Source of the DNA: JALZKA01 sp963734015
GTDB lineage: Bacteria > Actinomycetota > Thermoleophilia > Solirubrobacterales > 70-9
Direction: 5' to 3'
NCBI GenBank assembly: GCA_963734015.1
Contig: CAVTFG010000013.1
Coordinates: forward strand, 62,001-126,000
DNA length: 64,000 nt
The position numbers and the translations under genes are program-made. The stretch's first letter is position 1. Each line of letters opens with the position of its first letter. The notes under the pieces were generated by a model. That model made no database searches, had not been told where the DNA came from, and worked only from the letters and a program-made list of their open reading frames with translations. Shown here one piece after another: positions 35,101 to 44,051 of the stretch.

Positions 35101-36126
35101 TCAGGCCGCGCGCTTGGCGCTGAAGTACGCCGCCGAGTCCAGCCCACGGTCGAACTTCGACCAGGCCTCCCCGTCCGGAAGCTCGCGCTCGATCCGGTCG
35201 AAGCTGCCGAGCTTGCCGCCGAGGTTGTCCATCGCGTGGACGAGGGTGGCCTCGCGCGTGGCGGGGACGACCGGGGACCCGTGCTCGAGCGCACCGTGGT
35301 GCGACAGGACGATGTGCAGAACGGCCTGGCCGAGCTCGCGATCGAAGCCGTCGATCGACTCGATCGCGCGGCGCACGAGGTAGTAGCCAAGCGGGATCTC
35401 GCCCTGGAGGCGGCCGGCGTCCGTGAGGTCGATGGCGAGCGGATCGTCGTTGTAGGCCTGGGTCTTGCCGACGTCGTGGAGCAGGGCGCCGGTGACGGCG
35501 AGGTCGCGGTCGAGGCCGGGGAACGCGGCCGCCGCGGCGCTCACGGCCTGGGCGACGGAGAGCGAGTGGTCCAGGAGCCCGTGGGTGAAGGCCTGGTGGT
35601 AGTACTTGGCCGCGGGGGCGACCCGGAAGCGCTTCCAGATTCGGGAGTCCGGGGCGAAGAACCGGTCGAGCAGGGCGCGGAGCTGCGGATTCTGGATCGT
35701 GTCGAGCAGATCGCGGAGCCCGGTCTCGAGCCGCTCGACTGGGATCGGCGAGCCCTCGACGAGGTCGGCCTCCTCGTACTCGCCCTCGAGCGCTTCCCGG
35801 ATCGAGTCGATCGTGATCTTGGATCCATAGCGAGGATGGATGGAGAACTTGCCCTCGACGAACACGACGCGGCCTGGAGCGGCGCAGTCGAAGCAGGTGT
35901 CGACGTCCTCCCAGGCGACGGCCTCGACGGTGCCGCTCATGTCGGCGACGATCAACTTCAGGAAGTCGTCCCCGTTGCGGCGTGACAGCCGGGTCCGTTC
36001 ACGCACCGCGAACGCGCCCCGGACCTGGTCGCCGTCCGCCAGATCGCGCACGAACACGCGCCCGCCGGCGTCGGCTACGGCGGCGCCGAGGGAGGGCTGA
36101 ACGGCGAGTCTGGGTGGTGAATTCAT
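35101..36126 (-). CDS. YhaM-like 3'-5' exoribonuclease (OB-fold plus HD domain)
   Basis: A 341-residue protein from ATG 36126. An N-terminal OB-fold (about 20-110, VFVRDLADGDQVRGAF and FLKLIVADMSGTVEAVAWED) binds nucleic acid. An HD domain follows (TGALLHDVGKTQAY, VLSHHGALEHGS) with the metal-binding His-Asp pair. This order is that of YhaM/CBF1 exonucleases of Gram-positive bacteria, which trim RNA and ssDNA from the 3' end. No partner gene is adjacent. Confidence 0.85.
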   Translation of the reverse strand: MNSPPRLAVQPSLGAAVADAGGRVFVRDLADGDQVRGAFAVRERTRLSRRNGDDFLKLIVADMSGTVEAVAWEDVDTCFDCAAPGRVVFVEGKFSIHPRYGSKITIDSIREALEGEYEEADLVEGSPIPVERLETGLRDLLDTIQNPQLRALLDRFFAPDSRIWKRFRVAPAAKYYHQAFTHGLLDHSLSVAQAVSAAAAAFPGLDRDLAVTGALLHDVGKTQAYNDDPLAIDLTDAGRLQGEIPLGYYLVRRAIESIDGFDRELGQAVLHIVLSHHGALEHGSPVVPATREATLVHAMDNLGGKLGSFDRIERELPDGEAWSKFDRGLDSAAYFSAKRAA

Positions 36127-36212
36127 TCTTCGGCTCAAGGTAATGAGGCGGCCGGACGGCCATCTCTTCCCTGAAAGTCGGTTTGCAGCGCCGAAACCTG
36201 ACGTGCCGTTGG

Positions 36213-37137
36213 CTACGCGGCGGTCGCGCTCGGCGGTCGGTCGGCGGGCTCGTCGCCGGTCATCGCCTCGGCCTCGGTCACCATCGGGCCGGTGCGTGCG
36301 TACTCGACGTTGAAGGCCGCGCCGAGGAGCAGCGCGAGGTTCGAGAGCCACAGCCAGATCAGGAAGACGATGACCCCGGCGATGCTCCCGTACGTGCTCG
36401 AATAGGCACCGAAGTTGGCGACGTAGAACGAGAAGCCGGCGGAGGCGACGAGCCAGATCAGCAGCGCCAGCGCGCTGCCCGGGATCAACGGCCGGAAGCC
36501 GCGGTGGTCGACGTTCGGGCCCTCGTGGAGGAGCACCGCGAACAGGACGACGATGACGCCGGCGAGGACCGGCCACTTGACGATCGACCACACCGTCAGC
36601 GCCGTGTCGCCGAGCCCGATCTCACCGGCGATCGCCTCGGCGAGCGGCCCGGTCAAGCAGCAGCGCGACCAGCGCGATCGCGAGCACGACGAGCAGGAAC
36701 AGCGTCAGCGCGACCTGCCGCGGGAGCTTCTTCCAGAAGGGCCGGGTCTCCTCGACCTCGTAGATCGAGTTCGCCGCCCGGTTGAAGGCACCGATGTAGC
36801 CCGAGGCGCTGTAGAGCGCGAGCGCCGTGCCGATCAGGAGCGCGATGCCCGCTCCGCCCCCCTCGATCGCGGTCTGCGCCGCGCCCTCGAACGTGTCCGC
36901 GGCCGAGCCGGGCGCCAGCTCCTCGATGATCCGCAGCAGCCCATCGACGGTCCCCTCGTCACCGAAGACCCCGAGCAGGGCGATGAGCACGATCATCCCG
37001 GGGAACACGGCGAGCACCGCGTAGTAGGTCAGCGCCGCCGCGTGGTCCCCCAGGCTCAGGCGTCCGTAGGCCCCTGCCAGCCCGCGCGCCGCGCGCACCG
37101 GCCGCGCCTCCCTGATCCGCGAAAGCGGCGATGCCAT
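36213..37137 (-). CDS. YihY/UPF0761-family membrane protein (one apparent frameshift)
   Basis: From the minus-strand ATG at 37137, the N-terminal part has LGDHAAALTYYAVLAVFPGMIV, SASGYIGAFNRAANSIYEVEETRPFWKK and the first membrane helices. The C-terminal part has GPNVDHRGFRPLIPGSALAL and YGSIAGVIVFLIWLWLSNLALLLGAAFNVEY, the family signature. The two are out of frame at about 36652-36660 (one extra C restores the join). Corrected length is about 308 residues with six membrane helices. The family was once called RNase BN by error; its function is unknown. Confidence 0.82.
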
Positions 37138-37201
37138 GCGGAATGAATACCCGCTCGGGGGCCGATTAGCGAGCCGCCCGCGGCGTGCGCGCGAACGCCG
37201 G

Positions 37202-37264
37202 TCAGGGCGAGCGCTGTCCGATCAGCACGAGGTTGCCGTCGGGGTCGCAGCGGCCCGAGAGTAC
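37202..37264 (-). pseudogene. C-terminal remnant of a glyoxalase/VOC-type gene
   Basis: On the minus strand, the 20 codons before TGA 37202-37204 read VLSGRCDPDGNLVLIGQRSP. DPDGN followed by a hydrophobic strand is the usual end of VOC (glyoxalase/bleomycin-resistance) proteins. Upstream, towards the tRNA, similarity is lost at once and no start or N-terminal part exists. It appears to be a truncated gene end stranded beside tRNA-Phe. Confidence 0.5.
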
Positions 37265-37317
37265 CCTCGCCGCGGGTGGCCGGGCGAGCCGCCCCGGCGC
37301 TAGCCTTACCGGCCGCG

Positions 37318-37390
37318 GGCGAGGTAGCTCAGTTGGTAGAGCACACGACTGAAAATCGTGGTGTCGCCGGTTCGATTCCGGCCCTCGCCA
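37318..37390 (+). tRNA. tRNA-Phe (GAA)
   Basis: A complete 73-base cloverleaf: acceptor GGCGAGG pairing with CCTCGCC, D-arm with AGCTCAGTTGGTAGAGC, anticodon stem CACGA/TCGTG with loop CTGAAAA (GAA at 37351-37353), and T-arm GCCGG-TTCGATT-CCGGC. The discriminator base is A. CCA is not encoded. Confidence 0.97.
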
Positions 37391-37399
37391 CTCGACGGA

Positions 37400-37702
37400 T
37401 CAGCGCGGCCGGCGTTTGGTGGCGAGCTGATCAAGTAGCTCGCGGACCTTGCCATGGTTGCCGCTGACGATGAGGCGCGTGCCGTCGCCCTCCGCCGTGA
37501 AACTCATCGCAAGGCTGTGGGTCATACGAAGGAGGATGAACCAGCACCCGCCCCTCTCCCTCGTCAGCGAGGCCATGCTCTTCGTCTGCGAGGTGACGCG
37601 ATAACCCCACGTGCCGAGGCGAGCCAGCAGTTCGGGCAGCGTTTCCGCTCGGAACTCATCAATGCTCTGCGCCGAATGGATCGTCGTCGTGAACTGCTCC
37701 AT
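37400..37702 (-). CDS. small protein of unknown function
   Basis: A 100-residue protein from ATG 37702. An upstream TTG would add only two residues. No signal peptide or membrane helix is seen. The sequence is alpha/beta-like, with CWFILLRMTHSLAMSFTAEGDGTRLIVSG resembling a beta-sheet half. I do not recognise the family. It lies between tRNA-Phe and the left edge of the duplicated block and is not itself duplicated. Confidence 0.5.
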   Translation of the reverse strand: MEQFTTTIHSAQSIDEFRAETLPELLARLGTWGYRVTSQTKSMASLTRERGGCWFILLRMTHSLAMSFTAEGDGTRLIVSGNHGKVRELLDQLATKRRPR

Positions 37703-37848
37703 TGGCAAGGAGTATCACCGTTTCGCCGAGCCTCACGAGCGGGCGGCGGAAGTCGACCCGGGGCGGGGGGAACCGCGCTGGCACGGGCTCGTATCGCCTA
37801 CCAGAAACCAGGTATGGTCTTCGCAGACGCGACGGGCTTGGAGGTCCT

Positions 37849-39318
37849 ATGCAACGGGGAGTGGCAGGAGCCGGCAGTCGGGTTGACGCTGCGGCTCTTC
37901 CAGAGGCCCGCTCGGTTGAGACCGCTTCTCGTCCAAAGCGCACCGAGCCGGCCCGGCTTGGAGGTCTGGCGAACCGTCAACGTCCTGACTTCGGCCCCCG
38001 GCCGACCGGGCTGTTCTTTGGCGCCTTCACACTCACTATCGCGTGGGTCGCGCTCGCGGTCTACCTCTCGGATCCATGGCGTTCGGATCTCGAGGCGCTG
38101 ATCGGCCCGATCGCCGCGTGGTTGATCCCGACCCTGCTCGCCTACATCCCCTCGCTGATCATCGGGTTCCTGGCCTTCACCCTGATCCTGAGCCCATACC
38201 GGTTCCCGGTGTTGGCGCCGCCCAAGGGAAACTGGCCGGAAGGCGAGTGGCCGCCGGTCACGATCGTGATCGCAGCGTGGAACGAGGAGGATGGGATCGC
38301 TGCGACGGTGGAGCGGATCGGAGGCCTCGCCTACCCCGGCCCGATGGAGGTCGTCCTGGCGGACAACAACTCGACCGACCGGACGGCGGAGCTCGCCCAG
38401 CAGGAGGCGCAGCGGCACGGTCTTCGCTATCGCCGCGTTTTCGAGGCCGAGCAGGGCAAGTACCGGGCGCTGAACGCCGCCCTGGCCACAATCAGCACGC
38501 CTCTCGTCGTCAGCGTCGACGCCGACACTCATCTGCACCGTGACTCGCTTCGTTATCTGATCGCTCGCGTCGCGGGCCGCCCGCAGGATCAGCACACTTG
38601 CGCCTGCGCGGGCGCCCTGGTCGTGGCCAACCCGACCACCAACCTGCTGACGAGGATGCAGGGCTGGGACTACCGACTCGGCATCAACGGGATCAAGCGG
38701 ATGCAGTCGGCCTACAACAGCGCGCTCGTGGCGCAGGGTGCGTTCTCGGCGTATTGGACCGAGGACCTTCGCGCGGTCGGCGGATGGCCGGATGCGATCG
38801 GCGAGGACATCGTTCTCACCTGGACCCTGATGAACGAACGCGGGATCGTCGGGTACGAGCCGATCGCCGTTGGCTTCACGTTCGTGCCCGAGCGGGTTCG
38901 CCGGTTCTTGAACCAGCGCTCGCGCTGGGCCCGGGGCATGGTCGAGGGAATCCGGACCAACCCGCCCCAGAGGCAGCCGCGGGTCTTGACGAAGTTCGTC
39001 GCCGGGATCGACTACCTGGTGCCGCTGCTCGACATCGGCTACATGTTCTTCTGGGTGCCCGGTGTGATCCTGTTCGCCTTCGGCTACCCGCTGCTCGTCT
39101 CGTGGTGGTCGATGCTGGTGATTCCGATAACCCTCGTCATCTACGGCCTGCTGAGGCGGTGGCAGGAGCGGTGGGTCTTCAGCCGCCTGGGGATCGTCGT
39201 CGACCGGGACACGCGGGGCTTCCTCGGCTACCTGTTCGCCTATCAGGCGCTGACCTCGGCGGCCGCGCTTCGCGGATATGCCCAGGCCATTGTCGGGGCC
39301 ACTCGGCGCTGGCGCTGA
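37849..39318 (+). CDS. family 2 membrane glycosyltransferase, copy 1
   Basis: A 489-residue protein from ATG 37849, with TTGGAGG as ribosome-binding site and TATGGT at 37813-37818 as a likely -10 box. Two membrane helices (about 53-75 and 88-115) precede a GT-A domain with ADNNSTD (172-177), DADT (224-227), GED (318-320) and QRSRW (356-360), the D, DxD, ED and QxxRW set of processive polysaccharide synthases. Further helices follow at about 380-440 and the C-terminus. It probably polymerises or transfers sugars at the membrane. Codons are less GC3-biased than in neighbours. A GGTGGA-ccgtt-TCCACC hairpin at 39326-39342 separates it from the convergent MarR gene. Confidence 0.88.
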   Translation: MQRGVAGAGSRVDAAALPEARSVETASRPKRTEPARLGGLANRQRPDFGPRPTGLFFGAFTLTIAWVALAVYLSDPWRSDLEALIGPIAAWLIPTLLAYIPSLIIGFLAFTLILSPYRFPVLAPPKGNWPEGEWPPVTIVIAAWNEEDGIAATVERIGGLAYPGPMEVVLADNNSTDRTAELAQQEAQRHGLRYRRVFEAEQGKYRALNAALATISTPLVVSVDADTHLHRDSLRYLIARVAGRPQDQHTCACAGALVVANPTTNLLTRMQGWDYRLGINGIKRMQSAYNSALVAQGAFSAYWTEDLRAVGGWPDAIGEDIVLTWTLMNERGIVGYEPIAVGFTFVPERVRRFLNQRSRWARGMVEGIRTNPPQRQPRVLTKFVAGIDYLVPLLDIGYMFFWVPGVILFAFGYPLLVSWWSMLVIPITLVIYGLLRRWQERWVFSRLGIVVDRDTRGFLGYLFAYQALTSAAALRGYAQAIVGATRRWR

Positions 39319-39348
39319 ACGCGCCGGTGGACCGTTTCCACCAAGGGG

Positions 39349-39822
39349 TCAGGGTCGCTCGTCCGGGACAAGACGGCCCAGGAGCTCGCCCAGCGTCGCG
39401 ATCTCCTCGTCCGAGAAGTGGTCGAGGAAGCGCTCCTGGATCCCGGCCACGTGCGTGGCACGGAGGCGCTTGAAGAGCCGGCGACCTGCCGGCGTCAGCC
39501 GTGTTTCGACATTGCGGGCGTCATTCGCGCCGCGGCTGCGCCGGACCAGTCCCCCTCGCTCGAGCCGGTCGATCCGGCGGGTGAGGCCGCTCGGGCTGAG
39601 CACCACCGCCTCGGCGAGGTCACACATTCGAAGTCCCTCGGGCGCCCGGGCCAGCTGGATCAGCACGTCGTAGTCGCCGATGCTGAAGTTGTGCTCCCGG
39701 CGCAGATCGTCGTCCAAGGCGGCCAGCAGCCGCGAGTTGGCGAGTACGAAGCTCCTCCAGGCCGCCAGGCCGGGGATCGCCTCATCGGAGAGCTTCGGAG
39801 CCTGTTTCGCAGTGCTTGCCAC
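39349..39822 (-). CDS. MarR-family regulator, copy 1
   Basis: A 157-residue winged-helix protein from GTG 39822, with TAGACT 7 bases upstream. FSIGDYDVLIQLARAPEG, LAEAVVLSPSGLTRRIDRLERGGLVRR and DARNVETRLTPAGRRL are typical MarR segments. It is divergent from yceI, and two palindromes in the shared 90-base space are its likely operators. The ligand is unknown. Confidence 0.9.
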   Translation of the reverse strand: MASTAKQAPKLSDEAIPGLAAWRSFVLANSRLLAALDDDLRREHNFSIGDYDVLIQLARAPEGLRMCDLAEAVVLSPSGLTRRIDRLERGGLVRRSRGANDARNVETRLTPAGRRLFKRLRATHVAGIQERFLDHFSDEEIATLGELLGRLVPDERP

Positions 39823-39844
39823 GAGACGGAGTCTAGCGGGTTAC

Positions 39845-39888
39845 TTGCGCGCGCAACCTTTTTCTGTTATATTGCTTGCACACGCAAG
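39845..39888. promoter_or_regulatory. MarR-yceI divergent operator region, copy 1
   Basis: Two related palindromes, TTGCGCGCGCAA (39845-39856) and CTTGC-acac-GCAAG (39875-39888), flank an AT-rich TTATAT stretch that looks like the yceI -10 region. Their TTGC...GCAA cores match, as expected for two sites of one dimeric regulator. Confidence 0.72.
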
Positions 39889-39912
39889 GACTATCCAAAG
39901 AGGAGACTTCAG

Positions 39913-40470
39913 ATGACCACTGCAACCCTCACCAAGCCCCTCATTCCCACCGGCACCTGGCAGGTGGACCCGGCGCACTCGAAGCTCGGCTTCGCCGTCA
40001 AGCACATGGGTGTCACCACGGTCCGCGGCGAGTTCCGCGAGTTCGAGGGCGCACTGGAGATCGGCGAGGACCTGACAGGTTCCCGGGTGCACGGCACCGT
40101 CAAGGCCGGCTCGGTCGACACGAACCAGGACCAGCGCGACGCCCACCTGCGCTCCGAGGACTTCTTCGGTGCGGAGGCCAACCCCGACCTGCGCTTCGAG
40201 TCCACCGGCATCGAGCAGATCGACGAGGACACGTTCCGGGTCGTCGGCAACCTGACGATGAATGGCGTCACCAACGAGCTCGAGCTCGAGGCCGAGGTCG
40301 GCGGGACCGAGATCGGCTCGCAGGGCGAGGAGCGCGTCGGCCTGGAGGCCACGGGCCAGCTCTCCCGCAAGGACTACGAGATGAAGTTCAACGCGGCCCT
40401 CGGCAGCGGCAACGCCGTCGTCGCCGACAAGGTGAAGCTGATCCTCGACATCGCGGCCGTCAAGTCCTGA
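39913..40470 (+). CDS. YceI-family lipocalin-like protein, copy 1
   Basis: A 185-residue protein from ATG 39913 with AGAGGAG ribosome-binding site. TGTWQVDPAHSKLGFAVKHMGVTTVRGEF, NPDLRFESTGI and GNLTMNGVTNELELEAEV are diagnostic of the YceI family, a lipocalin-like barrel that binds isoprenoid or amide lipids. No signal peptide is present, so this form is cytosolic. It is probably repressed by the divergent MarR protein. Its end overlaps the convergent DUF192 gene by 11 bases. Confidence 0.93.
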   Translation: MTTATLTKPLIPTGTWQVDPAHSKLGFAVKHMGVTTVRGEFREFEGALEIGEDLTGSRVHGTVKAGSVDTNQDQRDAHLRSEDFFGAEANPDLRFESTGIEQIDEDTFRVVGNLTMNGVTNELELEAEVGGTEIGSQGEERVGLEATGQLSRKDYEMKFNAALGSGNAVVADKVKLILDIAAVKS

Positions 40471-40873
40471 TCTCGAAGCGGCCGCCGGGCACCACGCCCA
40501 GCCTCACGGCATCGCCCGGCGGCAGCTCGAGTGCAGCGGTCCGGTCGCGCCCCGGCGCGGCCGGGGCGCGCAGCAGCCGGCGGCGCCCGACCCCGGCATC
40601 CACGGCCAACACGGACCCGTTGCCGTCCGGGGCGAAGTCGAGCCAGACGACATCGATCTCCGCCCGCATCCCCATCGTGTGCAGTGACCGGCAGCGCGGG
40701 AACAGCAGCGGCACCACATCCCCCGGCGCAAGTCCGGCCAGCCCGCGCAGCCGCAGCCCGAACCGCTCGGCCACCACCGCCTCGATCGACGCATCGCCGG
40801 AGCGAAGAACGGCCCGCGGGGCGCCGCGAAATCGCGGTGCGACCTCGGCCGGGAGCGTCCGGGCCACCGTCAC
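40460..40873 (-). CDS. DUF192 family protein, copy 1
   Basis: A 137-residue protein. GTG 40873 overlaps the helicase stop (GTGA); GTG 40867 is an alternative start shared by both copies. LFPRCRSLHTMGMRAEIDVVWLD matches the DUF192 signature (x-S-I-H-T-x-x-M-x-x-x-I-D). This family has no settled function and members are often exported, but no signal peptide is seen here. It ends inside the convergent yceI end. Confidence 0.8.
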   Translation of the reverse strand: MTVARTLPAEVAPRFRGAPRAVLRSGDASIEAVVAERFGLRLRGLAGLAPGDVVPLLFPRCRSLHTMGMRAEIDVVWLDFAPDGNGSVLAVDAGVGRRRLLRAPAAPGRDRTAALELPPGDAVRLGVVPGGRFEIRT

Positions 40874-43188
40874 CGGGTGAGCACGCCCCCCATCAGCTCG
40901 ATCGCGCCCGCCTTGTGGAGCGGGTCGTTCAGATTGCCGCACTTCGGGCTCTGCACGCACGAGGGACAGCCGGCCTCGCATGGACACTCCGACACCAGTC
41001 GCAGCGCGTCGCCGACCAGCCGCCCGAAGCCATCGAAGCCGCGGCGCGCGATGCCCACGCCGCCCGGGTGGCCGTCGTAGATGAAGATCGTGGGCCGGCC
41101 CGTCTGGAAGTGGACGTTGGTCGAGAGCCCGCCGATGTCCCAGCGGTCGCACATCGCGAGCAGAGGCAGGACCGCGATCTGCGAATGCTCCGCGGCGTGG
41201 AGCGCTCCGAGCTGCACCTCCGGCGGCAGCGCGCCCGGGCCGGCGAGCTCGTCGGGCAGCACGTACCAGAGCGCCTGGGTCGGGAAGTTCTGCTCGGGCA
41301 GTTCGAGTGCCGTGAGATCGATCACCTCGTGGTCGGAGAGACGCTTGCGCTGGTAGGCGATCACCTGCTCGCTCACGGACACGTCGCCGAAGTAGAGATC
41401 GACGCCGGGATGAATGCCCTCCGCCGAGGCTCCCTCGCCCAACGCCTCGATGAAGACGTTCGTCTCCTTCTTCGGCTGCGTGTACCAGTCGCCGTCGAAG
41501 GGCTCGACGATCGCCCGGCGCATCTCGACGTCGAGCTCGCGCACCTCGTACGACTGCCCCATGTGGAGGTAGACGGCGCCCGGGTGGACGGTGCCGAACG
41601 CCCGCTCCGCCTCGACGGTCCCCAGCATCTCGCCGGAGCTCACATCCACCACGGCGACCGAGTCGAGCGAGGCGGAGCGCAGCGAGATCTCGCCCGCCGG
41701 GTAGCCCGGTCCCCGCGGGAGGTAGCGCTGGTCCGAGCTTCGCCGCAGCGCACCCGCCCCGACCAGCTCGTCCGCACGCTCGCGCCAGTGCGAACCGAGG
41801 ATGCGGTCGTCGTCGCCGCCCGGCTGCGAGTCCGATCCGCCGAGCGGCGCCTCGTAGGCGGCCGCCAGCACGTGGGGGCCATGGATCCGCTCGTTCTCGT
41901 GATCGAGGATCGCCGCCTCGACCGGGCGGTCGAGGAACTCGTCCGGGTGGCGGCAGAAGAACTGGTCGAGGGCGTCGTCGCCGGCGATGTAGACGGCCAA
42001 CCCCTCGCTGCGCCGGCCCGCCCTCCCCCACATCTGGCGCAGGCTGGCCACCGTGCCCGGGAAAGTCACGCAGATCGAGGCGTCGAGCTCGCCGATGTCG
42101 ATGCCCAGCTCCAGGGCGTCGGTCGCGACGACGCCGAGGAGGTCGCCGGCCGCCAGGCGAGCCTCGATCTCCCGGCGCTGCTGCGGCGTGTAGCCGGCGC
42201 GGTACGGGGCGATCCGAGCCGCGAGGTCGGCCTGGCCTCGCTCCTCCAGCCGCATCCGGGCGAACCGCTGGATCAGCTCGATGCCCTTGCGCGACCTGAG
42301 GAAGCAGATCGTCCGCATGCCCTCGGAGACGAGGTCGGCGAGCAGCTCGGCGCCCTCGGAGAGCGGCGAGCGGCGCCGCTGCGTGCGTTCCTCGATCAGC
42401 GGCGGGTTCCACATGACTATCCGCCGGCCGGCGCGGGGAGCCGTGTCGGAATCAACGACGGCGACCGGCTCGCCCACAAGCCGCTCGGCCAACTCGCCCG
42501 GGTTGGCGATCGTGGCCGAGGCCATCATGAACCTCGGGTTGGCCCGGTAGAGACGGCAGGTCCGCTCCAGCCTGCGCAACACGTTCGCCACGTGCGAGCC
42601 GAAGACGCCCCGGTACGTGTGGGCCTCGTCGACCACCACCCACTCCAGGTTGGTCAGGAAGTCGCCCCAGCCCTTGTGGTGGGGCAGCACGCCCATGCTG
42701 AGCATGTCCGGGTTGGTGAGGATCAGGTTCGAGCGGCGGCGGAGCCCCGGACGGTCCTCGCGCGGGGTGTCGCCGTCGTAGATCGCATGGCGCAGGTAGG
42801 GCAGCCCGAGCTCGGACAGCTTCCGCGCCTGGTCCTGGGCCAGTGCCTTCGTCGGGTAGAGGTAGAGCGCCCGCGCCTTCGGGTCGATCGCCAGCCGCTC
42901 CAGCACCGGCAGGTTGAACGAGAGCGACTTTCCCGAGGCGGTGCCCGACGTGACGATCACGTTGCCCTGGCCGGCCTCGCCGAGCGCCTCGTTCTGGTGG
43001 CCGTAGAGGCCGTCGATCCCGGCGCCGCGGAGGCCGTGCGCGAGCGCTTCCGGGAGGTCGTTCGGCAGGGGGACCCGGACCGCCTCGCGCGGCGGGTCGA
43101 ACGACGTCGCCACCAGGCGCCCGTCGTCGGCGCCGTTCGCGATGACGTTGCGCCAGGCCCTGTCGATCGAAGGGGTGGCCGTGCTCAC
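40870..43188 (-). CDS. Hrq1/MrfA-like (YprA) DEAD helicase with DUF1998 zinc domain, copy 1
   Basis: A 772-residue protein from GTG 43188. It has Walker A TSGTASGKSLSFNLPVL, DEAH in VVVDEAHTYRG, SAT in MMASATIANP, ATDALELGIDIG and QMWGRAGRR. The C-terminus contains CPCEAGCPSCVQSPKCGN, the four-Cys DUF1998 zinc site. This is the architecture of Hrq1 and of B. subtilis MrfA, 3'-5' helicases that repair mitomycin C lesions. Its start overlaps the folP stop and its stop overlaps the DUF192 start, so three genes are coupled. Confidence 0.92.
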   Translation of the reverse strand: MSTATPSIDRAWRNVIANGADDGRLVATSFDPPREAVRVPLPNDLPEALAHGLRGAGIDGLYGHQNEALGEAGQGNVIVTSGTASGKSLSFNLPVLERLAIDPKARALYLYPTKALAQDQARKLSELGLPYLRHAIYDGDTPREDRPGLRRRSNLILTNPDMLSMGVLPHHKGWGDFLTNLEWVVVDEAHTYRGVFGSHVANVLRRLERTCRLYRANPRFMMASATIANPGELAERLVGEPVAVVDSDTAPRAGRRIVMWNPPLIEERTQRRRSPLSEGAELLADLVSEGMRTICFLRSRKGIELIQRFARMRLEERGQADLAARIAPYRAGYTPQQRREIEARLAAGDLLGVVATDALELGIDIGELDASICVTFPGTVASLRQMWGRAGRRSEGLAVYIAGDDALDQFFCRHPDEFLDRPVEAAILDHENERIHGPHVLAAAYEAPLGGSDSQPGGDDDRILGSHWRERADELVGAGALRRSSDQRYLPRGPGYPAGEISLRSASLDSVAVVDVSSGEMLGTVEAERAFGTVHPGAVYLHMGQSYEVRELDVEMRRAIVEPFDGDWYTQPKKETNVFIEALGEGASAEGIHPGVDLYFGDVSVSEQVIAYQRKRLSDHEVIDLTALELPEQNFPTQALWYVLPDELAGPGALPPEVQLGALHAAEHSQIAVLPLLAMCDRWDIGGLSTNVHFQTGRPTIFIYDGHPGGVGIARRGFDGFGRLVGDALRLVSECPCEAGCPSCVQSPKCGNLNDPLHKAGAIELMGGVLTR

Positions 43189-44030
43189 GCGGAATCCGCG
43201 ATCGCGTACGCGACCCGCATCGCGTCGAGTGCCTCGGCGTCGTGGAGGCGCAGGATCTCCACCCCCTCCACCGTTGCCAGCGTCGCGGCCGCGGCGGTGG
43301 CCGGCCCCCGTTCGTCCGCTCCGATGCGACCTTCCCAGGAGCCCGCAACGAGAGCGCCGAGGAAATCCTTCCGCGAGATCGCGGCGAACAGCGGGCGGCC
43401 GAGCGAGCGCAGCTCTCCGAGCCGGCGCAGCAGCTCGACGTTGTCGTCGACGCCCTTGTCGAAGTCCGGGCCTGGATCGAGCGCGATCGCGTCCTCCGCC
43501 ACACCCGCGGCCAGGGCCGCCTCGATCCGCTCGGAAAACCACGTGAGTTGGTGCGCCACGACGTCGTCGTAGCGCGGGGGCGTCCGGTCCTCGCGCGGCG
43601 GGCCCTCGATGTGCATGAGGACGTAGCCGCAGCCGGCCTCGGCGACGAGCGCGAACATCTCGTCCGAGCCCCCGGAGATGTCGTTGATCGCCGCAGCGCC
43701 GGCGTCGAGCGCCGCCCGCGCGACCTCGACCGAGAAGGTGTCCGCCAGGACGGGCACCCCCGCTTTCTCGACCAGCCCGGCGATCGCAGGTGCGAGCCTT
43801 GCCGCCTCGTCGGCGGGATCGACCGGCGGCCCGCTGCGCGCCGCGACGGCCCCGACGTCGAGCAGGTCGAAGCCCTCTGAAACCAGGCGCTGTCCGTCCG
43901 CGACCGCCTGCTCCGGGGTGAAACTCCTCGCGCCCGAATAGAACGAGTCGGCCGTCACGTTCACCACGCCCGCCGCCAAGGGCGGGGGAAAGCTCAGCTC
44001 GAGGCCGTCACCTAGCCGCCAGTCACCCAC
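43185..44030 (-). CDS. folP: dihydropteroate synthase, copy 1
   Basis: A 281-residue TIM-barrel protein from GTG 44030. GVVNVTADSFYSG (family NVTPDSF), NDISGGSDEMF, DPGPDFDKGVDDN and SRKDFLGAL are the pterin- and pABA-site motifs of FolP. The second motif is off-consensus (DPGIGFGKT usual), so it could be a FolP-like paralogue with altered substrate. No other folate genes are nearby. The start is only 21 bases from the divergent HAD start, and a TACGGT box lies 7 bases upstream. Confidence 0.88.
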   Translation of the reverse strand: MGDWRLGDGLELSFPPPLAAGVVNVTADSFYSGARSFTPEQAVADGQRLVSEGFDLLDVGAVAARSGPPVDPADEAARLAPAIAGLVEKAGVPVLADTFSVEVARAALDAGAAAINDISGGSDEMFALVAEAGCGYVLMHIEGPPREDRTPPRYDDVVAHQLTWFSERIEAALAAGVAEDAIALDPGPDFDKGVDDNVELLRRLGELRSLGRPLFAAISRKDFLGALVAGSWEGRIGADERGPATAAAATLATVEGVEILRLHDAEALDAMRVAYAIADSA

Positions 44031-44051
44031 GCCGACTACCGTAGCCCCCTC

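Noticed and set aside
40460..42412. Apparent 650-residue protein joining DUF192 to upstream sequence (also 47585-49537)
   Set aside because: The upstream two thirds is the helicase gene read in a wrong frame. DUF192 has its own start overlapping the helicase stop.
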